17,168 nucleotides of DNA from Bacillota bacterium. GTDB taxonomy: Bacteria > Bacillota > Clostridia > Oscillospirales > Ruminococcaceae. A program made the translations under genes and the position numbers. Location: positions 1 to 17,168 of the forward strand of contig JAEWLW010000047.1 of the NCBI GenBank assembly GCA_023457355.1. Reading direction: 5' to 3'. Position 1 is the stretch's first letter, and each line of letters starts with the position of its first letter. A model generated the notes under the pieces. The model worked only from the letters and a program-made list of their open reading frames with translations. It ran no database searches and was not told the DNA's origin. Positions 8,086 to 15,865 of this stretch are shown piece by piece.

Positions 8086-8793
8086 TTAAATTTGGTTTGC
8101 CAAACGGGAGGCAAAGCGGGTTTTTGCATCAGTTATTTTGGCACTTACTGGTATATTCTCGCCATTTGCCAAAACTATTTTGCCTCCCGATACAGAATAG
8201 ACATGATCCAAATTAACTATAAAGCTTTTATGGCAGCGGTAGAATCTCTCGTCGTCCAGCCGTTGCTCCAACGCATCCAGCTGGATATAAAATATGAGCG
8301 GCTCTTTCTCTTGTATGTAAACGCTTGCTACTCTGGCGCTGCTCTCAACATATAGAATATCAGAATAACTGATGCGGTACACGCCGTGCTTATTGGTAAG
8401 CGAAAGAAACCTGTCCTCTTTTGTAGACAAATATTCCAAAGCTAATGTCAACGCCCCTCCTACACTTTTTTCATCCAATGGCTTGAGTAAATATTGCAGT
8501 GCATGTACGCCATACCCGTCTACCGCATGATCACGCGAGTTTGTTGCAAAAACTATGGCACAGTTTTTGTCAAACGCGCGTATTTCGCGGGCAATCTCTA
8601 CGCCGCTTGATACCCCCATATAAATATCCAAAAAATATATGTCTGCGCGGTGACCACATCGTATCGCATCCAGCAATTCCTCGCCATTGGTGTATTCGTT
8701 CATTCGAAAAGGCACTTTAAGCTCCGTGGACAATATGTCTGTAATTTGTTTTCGTTGATCCTGCTCATCGTCACATACGGCAATGGTAAGCAT
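8086..8793 (-). CDS. LytTR-family response regulator (AgrA-like)
   Basis: A 235-residue DNA-binding response regulator. The receiver domain covers residues 1-120 with the acidic pair D8/D9, phospho-acceptor D56 (YFLDIYM), T84 and K104 (LLKP). The LytTR DNA-binding domain covers about 131-235, with YVESS, FYRCHKSFIVNLDHV and a closing IPVSAK segment. ATG 8793 has a full AAGGAGG eight bases upstream. The gene is divergent from the sensor kinase, with 113 bp between them, and ends in its own terminator. LytTR regulators bind paired direct repeats near promoters and commonly control export, adhesion or peptide-signal genes; here the adjacent surface-protein operon is the obvious candidate (inference). 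Confidence 0.95.
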   Translation of the reverse strand: MLTIAVCDDEQDQRKQITDILSTELKVPFRMNEYTNGEELLDAIRCGHRADIYFLDIYMGVSSGVEIAREIRAFDKNCAIVFATNSRDHAVDGYGVHALQYLLKPLDEKSVGGALTLALEYLSTKEDRFLSLTNKHGVYRISYSDILYVESSARVASVYIQEKEPLIFYIQLDALEQRLDDERFYRCHKSFIVNLDHVYSVSGGKIVLANGENIPVSAKITDAKTRFASRLANQI

Positions 8794-8877
8794 CTAGGCT
8801 TCCTCCTTAGCAAGTGCGTCTTTGCTCTGCATATTGCGCTGGTTACTATTCGGATATATAATAAAAATATCACATAA

Positions 8878-8905
8878 TTGACACCTGCGAAAGTGAGTAT
8901 ATAAA
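8878..8905 (+). promoter_or_regulatory. Near-consensus promoter overlapping the kinase start
   Basis: TTGACA (8878-8883), 16 bases, then TATAAA (8900-8905). If used, transcription would begin about 8912, inside the annotated kinase frame whose ATG is at 8907. Either the promoter is fortuitous or translation starts at a later codon such as ATG 8937. Confidence 0.3.
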
Positions 8906-8906
8906 A

Positions 8907-10256
8907 ATGTCATGGATTTATTATCCCGTTGTACCAATGACAACATTTTTTGCGCAATTAATTTGTCACTACTATACATTAGATACACGAAAACCAGTTC
9001 ATATTCAGATTGTATTATGGACTGCTTCCTTACTGGCAGAATACAGCGGCTGGCGGTTTTTAAGTTATCTGGGTGTTGAAAATTTTTTATACTACTATCT
9101 TTTGCATATCATTATTGTTATCTGTTATCTTAACATATTTTTGGGTTCAATTGCTAAAAAGCTATTTCTGTACTTCACTACCTGGCAAATTGCCACCTTT
9201 GTCTCTACGCTTTGTGGATGTATCGCCGGACTAATGAACCTGGAATACAACCAATGGCTGTTGTTACGGTATCTTCTTTATTTTGTCTCTTATCTTATCA
9301 TATTGCCAATCTACATCATCTACATGCGTAATTTTATGCGCAAATACCTGGCAATGCTAGCAGGTAACAGCCACATTTTTGCTCTTTACCCAGTGTTGGT
9401 GTTTTTAGTTTTCTCTGTGCTTTTTAATCCAATTAACATGGCTATTACTTTTAAAGATGTTTTTTATATGGTATTATTTGAAATCATGATCATTTTTACC
9501 TATTACTTACTGTTCAGCCAAATTGGAGCTGTATATAATCGCACTCTGATGGAGACTAGGTTAAACGCCACCGAACAGATGGTTATACTGCAAAAGCGTT
9601 ACTACGCTCAGTTGGAGAGCAATACAGACCAGCAGCGAAGCATGATGCACGATACCCGTCACCATCTTGTGGCAATTGCCTCCCTTGGTAAAAACGGAGA
9701 GCACGATGAGCTCATGCGATATGTTAACGATCTAATAGAAAAGTGTGATATTACCGCTTCTCGGCGGTTCTGCGGGAATTCTTCGGCCAATGCTATATTG
9801 TCTGGCTACATAGAGCGGGCAGAGCAGCGGAATATATCTGTGTCGGTGAATATAGATCTGCCGGAGGCTATAAGCATTAATCGATATGATCTGTGTACAG
9901 TTCTGGGTAATTGCTTAGAAAACGCCATCGAGGCTTGCCAACGGATACCATCTGAAAGCCCCCTATACCATACGCGGTATATTGATATACGCGGTAGAGA
10001 GGATGGCGGCAGATTAATTATCCGAATAAAAAACACCTGCGATACAGCAATAAGCGAATATAACAGTCTTAAGTCCAGCAAGGGTGTTCTCGGGGGCATT
10101 GGCCTGAAAAACGTCAGTAATGTAGTGCAACGCTATGGCGGCAGTATGAGTACAGAATTTGGCGACAACTGCTTCACCATGTGTGCAGTCATGTGCTGCG
10201 ACAATGATGTTGTTGTAGCAAACAGAAATCCAAGCGGTTTTGTTAAAAATATCTGA
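8907..10256 (+). CDS. AgrC-like sensor histidine kinase (GHKL ATPase, HPK10 class)
   Basis: A 449-residue membrane kinase. The N-terminal half (about 1-205) is a bundle of roughly six or seven hydrophobic helices with no recognisable extracellular domain. Next come a dimerisation helix and the phospho-acceptor box MHDTRHH with H248. The ATP-binding part has the N box NCLENAIEA (N335-A343) and the G box GGIGLKNV near 396. This is the architecture of AgrC/ComD-type kinases that sense peptides. It is the partner of the divergent LytTR regulator by position and type. The start is uncertain: the ATG at 8907 has only a weak GTGAG-like site, and a promoter-like element overlaps it. No AgrD peptide or AgrB protease gene is present nearby, so the signal is unknown. 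Confidence 0.93.
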   Translation: MSWIYYPVVPMTTFFAQLICHYYTLDTRKPVHIQIVLWTASLLAEYSGWRFLSYLGVENFLYYYLLHIIIVICYLNIFLGSIAKKLFLYFTTWQIATFVSTLCGCIAGLMNLEYNQWLLLRYLLYFVSYLIILPIYIIYMRNFMRKYLAMLAGNSHIFALYPVLVFLVFSVLFNPINMAITFKDVFYMVLFEIMIIFTYYLLFSQIGAVYNRTLMETRLNATEQMVILQKRYYAQLESNTDQQRSMMHDTRHHLVAIASLGKNGEHDELMRYVNDLIEKCDITASRRFCGNSSANAILSGYIERAEQRNISVSVNIDLPEAISINRYDLCTVLGNCLENAIEACQRIPSESPLYHTRYIDIRGREDGGRLIIRIKNTCDTAISEYNSLKSSKGVLGGIGLKNVSNVVQRYGGSMSTEFGDNCFTMCAVMCCDNDVVVANRNPSGFVKNI

Positions 10257-10267
10257 TTAAATGACGC

Positions 10268-10709
10268 TCAATTTGATGGCCAGAGGAACATCTTATCAAT
10301 AACGCGAAGCTCGCCTAACCGTAGGCCATATCCATTTGTGGGAACATTCAGGTCATCTATTTTTACGGCTGTCCTGTAGCGAGTAACAATGCACTTCCGA
10401 TTTATAAATAGTGAGTTTATTAGGTCAATACAACTTGGCGATATGTATTGCTTTTTTGCCTATCGTCAATGTGCTTTTCTGTTGAAATGCCAAATTATTT
10501 TCTCTAATAGTTAAATTGTCAGCACGTAAACACTGCCCCACACGTAAGACAAGTTATTGTCTTCGTTCTAAAATCAATATCGAGATTCATCGAACTACAT
10601 TTGGAACATTCATAATTTATTTTGCTAGCAAATCAAATAGCTTCAACGTTAACATCATCCAGTGCTTCATCCGCCAATTCATTATTTGTCAATTTTTGTT
10701 ATTTAGCAC
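10268..10709 (-). pseudogene. Decayed zinc-ribbon gene in the 590-bp gap after the kinase
   Basis: No intact gene fits 10257-10849, but consecutive minus frames read like one protein of about 146 residues with several disruptions. GGAGGAG (10715-10721) stands five bases before a GTG at 10709; a one-base shift near 10692 leads into LTNNELADEALDDVNVEAI, then an in-frame TGA at 10633. The same frame goes on with YECSKC, sixteen residues, then CLTCG, a zinc ribbon. A +1 shift at a GGGG run near 10540 and another at an A6 run near 10452 connect to a final stretch containing NVPTNGYGLRLGELRVIDK, ending at the TGA at 10268. Charged, protein-like composition in each piece supports a once-real gene. 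The function is unknown. A TTGACA at 10774-10779 may be its old -35 box. An alternative is that the LADEALDDV stretch is a peptide leader before a Cys-rich core. Confidence 0.5.
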
Positions 10710-10849
10710 GTTTTCTCCTCCGTCCTTTATAAATATTCATGTTCGCTACTCATAACGTGAAGCTTGCTACAATTGTCAAACTGCCGGTTGTGCTCACTAT
10801 TCGCGGCTGGCTTATAATGGCTCTTTAACTCAAAATTATTAATTTAGGT

Positions 10850-11743
10850 CTACTCCGCCCTTTTTAGCTGTAAGTCTTGAAGCTTTTCACCAAAATTAAA
10901 AATAAAAACCCCTATTAAGACAATGCCTCCACCAAACAAGGTTGCGTGGTCAGGAACTTCTCTGGCAATTAATACCCCCAAAACACTTGTCAAAAAAGGG
11001 GTGATGAACATATAGTTGCTCACCTGCGATGTTTGTTCTGCCTTGGAGAAAGCCTTTGCCCATGATACATAGGCTATTGCACTGCAAAATACACCTAAAA
11101 TTACAAGATATATAAACTGGCTAATAGGCACCCGGGCTATTTCTCGAATAGAGGAAGGGGCAAAAATTGCAAGCATGAGTGTACCCCCAAAAATACTGTA
11201 TGTGGAAGTCTGTAGAGCAGTATAAATTTTAGTTAGTTTTCGTTGAAGCAAGTTATAGATACTTAGCGCCAGTGCGGCGAAAAAGAGCCAAAAAAGCCCT
11301 TTGTTAATTGAAAACACGCCGTTTATTAAAGTCAAAACGATCACACCTATAAATTCAACTAGGATAGCTGCCCATTGAAAAAACCGTAATCTTTCCCGAT
11401 AGAGAAAATGGGCAAGTAATGCGGTAATAACAGGAACCGTGGCTATAACGACACTGCCGGTCGAAGCCGTTACTGCAGATTGCCCTTGATTAAAGGCAAT
11501 CATATAGATAAAAAATCCTACCCCACCGGAGATAAGAAACCAAGGCAAATCAATCTTGCGCGGCAATTTCATTTTTGTAAGAGCAGCAACAATTACAAGT
11601 GTACAGGAGGCAATAAAATACCTTAAGAACCCCAGCGAAAAAACGGAGAAATACTGCAATGTGAGCCGCGTCAGAATGTAGGACAGTGACCAGAAAATAA
11701 TGGTAACAGCGGCAAACGGGTGAAAATTGCCTTTCTTATTCAT
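10850..11743 (-). CDS. EamA/DMT-family membrane transporter
   Basis: A 297-residue drug/metabolite-type permease with about ten transmembrane helices in two EamA repeats (about 3-130 and 145-285). Family features include AAVTIIFWSLSYILTRLTL in helix 1, the mid-repeat LLAHFLYRERL and the matching FLTSVLGVLIARE in the second half. Such carriers usually export amino acids, their derivatives or other small metabolites. The frame is open ten codons further upstream, but ATG 11743 has GAGGAG seven bases before it, so I use that start. It is divergent from a MocR regulator, a common arrangement in which the regulator controls the exporter, so the substrate may relate to vitamin B6, GABA-like or amino-acid metabolism (inference). 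Confidence 0.92.
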   Translation of the reverse strand: MNKKGNFHPFAAVTIIFWSLSYILTRLTLQYFSVFSLGFLRYFIASCTLVIVAALTKMKLPRKIDLPWFLISGGVGFFIYMIAFNQGQSAVTASTGSVVIATVPVITALLAHFLYRERLRFFQWAAILVEFIGVIVLTLINGVFSINKGLFWLFFAALALSIYNLLQRKLTKIYTALQTSTYSIFGGTLMLAIFAPSSIREIARVPISQFIYLVILGVFCSAIAYVSWAKAFSKAEQTSQVSNYMFITPFLTSVLGVLIAREVPDHATLFGGGIVLIGVFIFNFGEKLQDLQLKRAE

Positions 11744-11750
11744 AACAATG

Positions 11751-11756
11751 CTCCTC
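11751..11756 (-). promoter_or_regulatory. Ribosome binding site fixing the transporter start
   Basis: GAGGAG on the minus strand, seven bases before ATG 11743. The upstream in-frame ATG at 11773 has no comparable site. Confidence 0.75.
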
Positions 11757-11804
11757 TCATTTTGCACATTCAAGTGGATTACATTATTATGAAAACACAG
11801 AATA

Positions 11805-11855
11805 CCGGTTTATAAAAGGTTCAGTTTTATGCTATATTTGTTAAGCCGGTTTTTA
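11805..11855 (+). promoter_or_regulatory. Direct repeat, possible MocR operator
   Basis: CCGGTTTATA (11805-11814) and CCGGTTTTTA (11846-11855) match at nine of ten bases and start 41 bp apart, close to four helical turns. They sit in the 124-bp gap between the divergent transporter and regulator genes. MocR proteins typically bind direct repeats here and repress their own gene and/or activate the neighbour. The second copy lies directly before the regulator's ribosome binding site. Confidence 0.35.
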
Positions 11856-11860
11856 GGAGG
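11855..11860 (+). promoter_or_regulatory. Ribosome binding site fixing the MocR start
   Basis: AGGAGG seven bases before ATG 11868. The frame opens 13 codons earlier at 11829, but that ATG lacks a site and its extra residues do not belong to the family. Confidence 0.75.
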
Positions 11861-11867
11861 GAATAAA

Positions 11868-13271
11868 ATGTTGCATATCTCTTTGGACGAGACAAAAAAG
11901 CGATCCTACACCAAGCAGATATACACCAAGATTCGCGAAAAAATACTATTGGGTGAATTGGACACTGGAAAACTCCCCTCATCCCGCGAACTCAGCCGAG
12001 AGCTTTGCGTTGCAAGGAACACTGTTCTGACCGCTTATGATATGCTGGTATCGGAGGGAATTGTTTACAGCGTTTCCGGTTCCGGCTTTTACGTCAATCC
12101 CGGCATAAAACATATTCCCCAAAGCTTTCCTATTAAAGATTATCAAGTGGCCTCACTCTCAGATTTAGTTTTTACAGATAGAATTATTAACTTTGATAGC
12201 GGGCTTCCAGCGATTGATCTGTTTCCACGAAAAAAATGGAATCGGGCTGTTTCTGATGCCTTTTTGGATGCACCTGTGTCAGCACTTGGATACGATAATC
12301 CTCAGGGACGCCCGGAATTTAGAAATGTTTTATGCGCTTATCTAAAAAAGACAAGAGGTGTTTCATGCACACCAGAACAAATCATTGTTACGACTGGAGC
12401 AAAACAAGGGTTGTCATTGGTAGCTAAGTGCCTGCTTAATTCACAAAGCAAAGTATGGATAGAAAATCCTTCAAATTCCAATGTCCAACAAATTTTTTCA
12501 TATTATACACAACAAATTACGCCAATTGAGGTCGACAATCAGGGCTTGCAACCAGCGTTGTTTCCGACGGGGGAAAAGCCCACGCTAATTTTCACAACTC
12601 CATCCCATCAATTTCCTATGGGCGGAATTTTACCGATGCAACGTAGAATTGAACTGGTACAGTTCGCTAGAAAGTCAGGAGCATATATATTGGAAGATGA
12701 TTATGATAGCGAATTCACTTATGATTCGCCTCCGTCTAAATCTCTGTTTGAATTAGATAGTGAACGGGTAATCTATGTTGGCACCTTCAGCAAAATTATG
12801 TTTCCTTCAATCAGGCTCGGATATCTTATCGTCCCATTATGCCTTGTTTCTAAAATGCGGGAACTAAAGAGGCTGGCCGATCACCATTCAAATTCTGCCT
12901 ATCAGCTTGCGCTTTTGCGGTTCATTGAAAGTGGAGATCTCGAGCGCCATATCCGCCGCATGAAAAAAGTATATCGAAGCCGCAGAGACTGCTTATTAGA
13001 GTTGCTACATAGTTGTTTTGGTGAGCGTGTTCGCATATTTGGGACTGCAGCCGGGATGCACGTTATCGCAGAATTTAAAGATCTGACTTTTACCGCGGAA
13101 CGCGCTAAAGGTCTCCTTCGGTCAGGGGTATATGTTGTTTCAGTCGAAAACCATTCGATTGAAAAGGGAATACACAACAATCAAATTATTTTGGGTTATG
13201 CTGGGCTAGAAAGAGAAGCTATGTCGCTTGGCATTGATTTACTGAAGGCTCAATTTCGAGAAGTATTATAA
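11868..13271 (+). CDS. MocR-family transcriptional regulator (GntR HTH plus aminotransferase-like domain)
   Basis: A 467-residue regulator. Residues about 13-75 form a GntR winged helix (SRELSRELCVARNTVLTAY and GSGFYV). After a linker, about 95-467 form a class I aminotransferase fold that binds pyridoxal phosphate for sensing rather than catalysis. Key elements are NPQGRPEFR, TTGAKQGL, the MocR-typical TPSHQFPMG, EDDYDSEF at 276-283 with the ring-contact Asp, and the Schiff-base lysine K309 in GTFSKIMFPSIRLGY. Both cofactor residues are present, so it should bind PLP. It is divergent from the EamA exporter, its likely target. Whether it is PdxR-like (vitamin B6) or GabR-like cannot be told. 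No pyridoxal synthase or GABA genes are in the window. Confidence 0.95.
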   Translation: MLHISLDETKKRSYTKQIYTKIREKILLGELDTGKLPSSRELSRELCVARNTVLTAYDMLVSEGIVYSVSGSGFYVNPGIKHIPQSFPIKDYQVASLSDLVFTDRIINFDSGLPAIDLFPRKKWNRAVSDAFLDAPVSALGYDNPQGRPEFRNVLCAYLKKTRGVSCTPEQIIVTTGAKQGLSLVAKCLLNSQSKVWIENPSNSNVQQIFSYYTQQITPIEVDNQGLQPALFPTGEKPTLIFTTPSHQFPMGGILPMQRRIELVQFARKSGAYILEDDYDSEFTYDSPPSKSLFELDSERVIYVGTFSKIMFPSIRLGYLIVPLCLVSKMRELKRLADHHSNSAYQLALLRFIESGDLERHIRRMKKVYRSRRDCLLELLHSCFGERVRIFGTAAGMHVIAEFKDLTFTAERAKGLLRSGVYVVSVENHSIEKGIHNNQIILGYAGLEREAMSLGIDLLKAQFREVL

Positions 13272-13438
13272 ATATTAAGCGCAGTTAGAAATCAAGCACT
13301 TCTATAAGTAATGAGAACTCAAATCATAGAATGCATTAGAAAGATACTCGTCACGGAAAAAGAATCGGCCTGACTAGCCGGGTGGTCAAATATACTAGGC
13401 TTGTCTTGTTTTATAAGCATGAGTTATAAACAACATTT

Positions 13439-14878
13439 CTAAGAACATAAATTGATTTGAAATTTCTCTTCTGCTGGTTTTTTTATATCCTGCAAAGCAA
13501 TCACAGCGATATCCCCGCTGGTCCTTACTTCACTTTCAGCTAAACGCATAGACTGCTCTTCTTTTACTAAAATAGAAAATTCTCTGATATCTCTGCCGTT
13601 GCCAAAATCCCGTTTCTTTTCCAAGCATACTTTTTTAAAACAATGCATTGTATATTCCTTTGCCATTTCTGATTCAAAACGGTATCCCTCTTCTTTTAGA
13701 CTGTCCGTAAATATCTGCATCAACTCATTGGCATTATAATCTTCAAACACGATGGTTTTAGCGATGCGTGATTTAAGGCCGGGATTAGAAGCAATAAACC
13801 GATCCATTTCCTTTGGGTACCCAGCAACAATTACCATCACTTTATCTCTGTAATCTTCCATCAGCTTGAGAAGCGTTCCGATAGCCTCTACACCGTAATC
13901 TGTATGTTGAGCATAATTCATTTCAGTAAGCATATAGGCTTCATCAATAAACAAGATTCCCCCCATTGCTCTTTTAAAAACCTTCTCTACTTTCGGCGCG
14001 GTTTCCCCGATGTATACCCCTACTAAATCTTTTCTGGATACTTCAACAACATGGCCTTTAGAAAGAATGCCAATCTTTTTATATTCTTGCCCTATTATTC
14101 TTGCCACAGTTGTTTTGCCGGTTCCAGGATTCCCAACGAGCGCCATATGTAATGATAGCTGAGAAGCCTTCATTCCTGCTGATACTTTTTCTTGATTAAT
14201 TTTCGCCATATTAATTTGCTTTTGTACTTCTTTTTTAACATTACTCAATCCAATTAAATTTTCTAATTTTTCATTCGATACAACGGGAACTTCGTCTTGT
14301 ATAGTTCTTACTTCATCATTGTCAAGCGCACACGTATCACTCTTTTTATTCAGAGCCTGCTGCTGTTTTTCGGTAGAAATCTTTTCTTCCGTTACAGAAC
14401 GGGAGGCTTTACCTGTTTGTGCTGCTTTGGTACACTTTTTGTTAAGCAACACAGCTTCTTGATCAGTTTTACAAAAAAATACCTTCACCAACAGATTCTC
14501 TTGAAATTCAGATAAAATTCCAGATACAAATAATAACCCAGGCGATGCATATTCCACTACAAATAGAAGCAGAATATGCGCCAGCGCTCCCGCCCCAATT
14601 ATTAAGAAATATTTGAGTTCACGGAAAAGGTAATTAAATTCGCCGCTATCATATAGCATATAAACAATAACAGAAAAAACTGCTAAGGAAATAACAATAA
14701 TTACTCTGATTAAATTTTTGGCATAATCTATAATTGAAGCTAAAATATATAGAATCCATGAAAGAGCGATTAGAAAACATTTCACTATTGACAGTACAAA
14801 ATTCAAAGGCAAATATTTTACCTTTACACCCTGCTGGTGAATCCAGTTGTTTTTCTTTAAACAAATATATTTAGTCAT
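13439..14878 (-). CDS. Membrane-anchored AAA+ ATPase of the CbxX/CfxQ (SpoVK/EccA-like) family
   Basis: A 479-residue protein. The N-terminus has three hydrophobic stretches (about 25-50, 57-76, 88-122), then a polar linker to about 200. The AAA+ domain follows: Walker A GNPGTGKT (249-256), DLVGVYIGET (284-293), Walker B ILFIDEA (308-314), sensor 1 VMVIVAGY (347-354), NPGLKSR with the arginine finger R371, and sensor 2 GNGRDIREF with R429. All catalytic residues are intact. Family members remodel other proteins: CbxX activates Rubisco, SpoVK acts in sporulation, EccA in type VII secretion. The usual partner-binding N-terminus is replaced here by membrane helices. ATG 14878 has GGAGG four bases before it and overlaps the TGA of an upstream broken ORF (ATGA). 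It lies downstream of the ADP-ribosyltransferase in the same direction; a role as its handler or exporter is inference. Confidence 0.93.
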   Translation of the reverse strand: MTKYICLKKNNWIHQQGVKVKYLPLNFVLSIVKCFLIALSWILYILASIIDYAKNLIRVIIVISLAVFSVIVYMLYDSGEFNYLFRELKYFLIIGAGALAHILLLFVVEYASPGLLFVSGILSEFQENLLVKVFFCKTDQEAVLLNKKCTKAAQTGKASRSVTEEKISTEKQQQALNKKSDTCALDNDEVRTIQDEVPVVSNEKLENLIGLSNVKKEVQKQINMAKINQEKVSAGMKASQLSLHMALVGNPGTGKTTVARIIGQEYKKIGILSKGHVVEVSRKDLVGVYIGETAPKVEKVFKRAMGGILFIDEAYMLTEMNYAQHTDYGVEAIGTLLKLMEDYRDKVMVIVAGYPKEMDRFIASNPGLKSRIAKTIVFEDYNANELMQIFTDSLKEEGYRFESEMAKEYTMHCFKKVCLEKKRDFGNGRDIREFSILVKEEQSMRLAESEVRTSGDIAVIALQDIKKPAEEKFQINLCS

Positions 14879-15087
14879 GTGTCCTCCAAATCATGTTTAA
14901 GCGAAATATCTTTCAATTTAATGGATTTTGCCACATTTATCTCAAAAAAGTCATACCTTAAATCAAGCTTTCGTTGCTCATTTGCCGAACCAGCTTCGCG
15001 TTTTTGCTATCTACTGCTACCAATGATTACCCTCGGTGATACTTCGCATAGAAGGGTGATAATATTCAGTTTAATAAAGGGATTCAT
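14875..15087 (-). pseudogene. Small ORF between ADP-ribosyltransferase and AAA+ genes, broken by one in-frame TAG
   Basis: From ATG 15087 the frame runs 26 codons (begins MNPFIKLNIITLL), meets a TAG at 15007-15009, then continues without interruption for 43 charged codons ending in SLKHDLEDT, and its TGA overlaps the ATPase start as ATGA. The overlap and composition suggest a former gene translationally coupled to the ATPase. TAG would arise from CAG by one transition. The frame is also open upstream into the 3' end of the ADP-ribosyltransferase gene. There is no clear ribosome binding site. I do not recognise the product; an immunity or accessory protein of the neighbouring ADP-ribosyltransferase is a guess. 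It could also be chance. Confidence 0.4.
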
Positions 15088-15107
15088 TCCACACTTGAAA
15101 AGCTCAA

Positions 15108-15707
15108 TTACGGTTGATAGTAGTCGGATTTATCTACATATTTACCACGGTACTTATCTGCCGGAAGCTCTGGAATAATTTCATATGTAAGTTTGCCTGT
15201 GCGTTTATACGATAAATGATGTGCAAACAACACTTCGTACTCAGCGATTGCCGCATTATTTAACTCAGTAATATACATGCCAGGAGAACCTTTGGGTGCA
15301 TTAATACGAATTACAATGCCATTACTGCAAGCTTGACCGCTAAAGTAATCACGCAGCAACGTAGTGCTTACAAAAGCAGGATTTACATAGACTTTGCCAA
15401 ACATAGTTGCCCGGCATAGCGACAACATTTCTTGGAGAGTAACATACCGCCAAGTCGTTATGCTCTCCGGTAGAGTATTTCGGCACAAATCAAATTGCAG
15501 TCCTTCAAAGTGAGAAAAGCCATCGCTTAAAGCGCCTTTGCGGAGTAAAGTATTGATTCTGTTGGAAATTGAGCCGGTATAAAGAGACAAAGGGCTGAGC
15601 AATGGCTGTTTGTTCAAGTCAAAATATTTTAGCTGAGTATCGGAATAGCTTTTAGATACCCAAGCATCAACTTCTTCAGGTGTTTGAAATTCCTTGAAAT
15701 TTTGCAA
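15108..15707 (-). CDS. Stand-alone ADP-ribosyltransferase (exoenzyme-type, R-S-E class)
   Basis: A 199-residue protein matching the ADP-ribosylating exoenzyme fold. It shows the helix signature LYTGSISNRINTLLRKG (42-58), a candidate NAD-binding Arg R87 in ITTWRYV, the STS-type motif FVSTT (S114), and the ExE motif E156-Y-E158 in AIAEYEVLF. The ExE pair is typical of arginine-specific toxins such as the C2/iota A components. There is no signal peptide, membrane helix or delivery domain, so it probably acts inside the cell or depends on a partner for export. The start is TTG at 15707 with GAGGAG seven bases upstream; no in-frame ATG fits. It lies downstream of the NERD gene (158-bp gap) and upstream of the AAA+ ATPase. 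Target unknown; toxin, phage-defence effector or regulator are all possible. Confidence 0.88.
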   Translation of the reverse strand: MQNFKEFQTPEEVDAWVSKSYSDTQLKYFDLNKQPLLSPLSLYTGSISNRINTLLRKGALSDGFSHFEGLQFDLCRNTLPESITTWRYVTLQEMLSLCRATMFGKVYVNPAFVSTTLLRDYFSGQACSNGIVIRINAPKGSPGMYITELNNAAIAEYEVLFAHHLSYKRTGKLTYEIIPELPADKYRGKYVDKSDYYQP

Positions 15708-15865
15708 ATTTACAACTCCTCAGACCATTTCAGTAGTTAAGTATAAGTGAAGAAAAACATGCTATATGCTGGGTTCGTGTTATCTGCTAACGACCTGCCG
15801 TTGGATGGACTTCGCATTGTGGTACTACTATCTCAATATCGTTGTTAGATTAATTTTGCTGGCCC

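Noticed and set aside
626..10312. TATCAATAACGCGA shared by 626-640 and about 10296-10309
   Set aside because: A 14-base match is about what chance gives in 17 kb on two strands, and one copy falls inside the decayed zinc-ribbon frame.
10440..10460. A AAA AAG heptamer in the decayed gene as a programmed frameshift site
   Set aside because: The frames to be joined need a +1 shift, whereas this heptamer causes -1 shifts; a homopolymer mutation explains it better, and further lesions are present.
13400..13436. TTATAA...TTATAA inverted repeat between the MocR and AAA+ genes as a terminator
   Set aside because: The stem is short and AT-only with no following T run, so it is too weak to call.
15806..15822. 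ACTTCGCAT shared with 15040-15050 as a dispersed repeat
   Set aside because: Only nine bases are clearly shared and the flanks do not align well.
15780..15850. attC-like or mobile inverted repeat between the NERD and ADP-ribosyltransferase genes (CTAACGAC ... GTTGTTAG)
   Set aside because: The outer bases fit the R'/R'' core sites only on one side, and no integrase is in the window.
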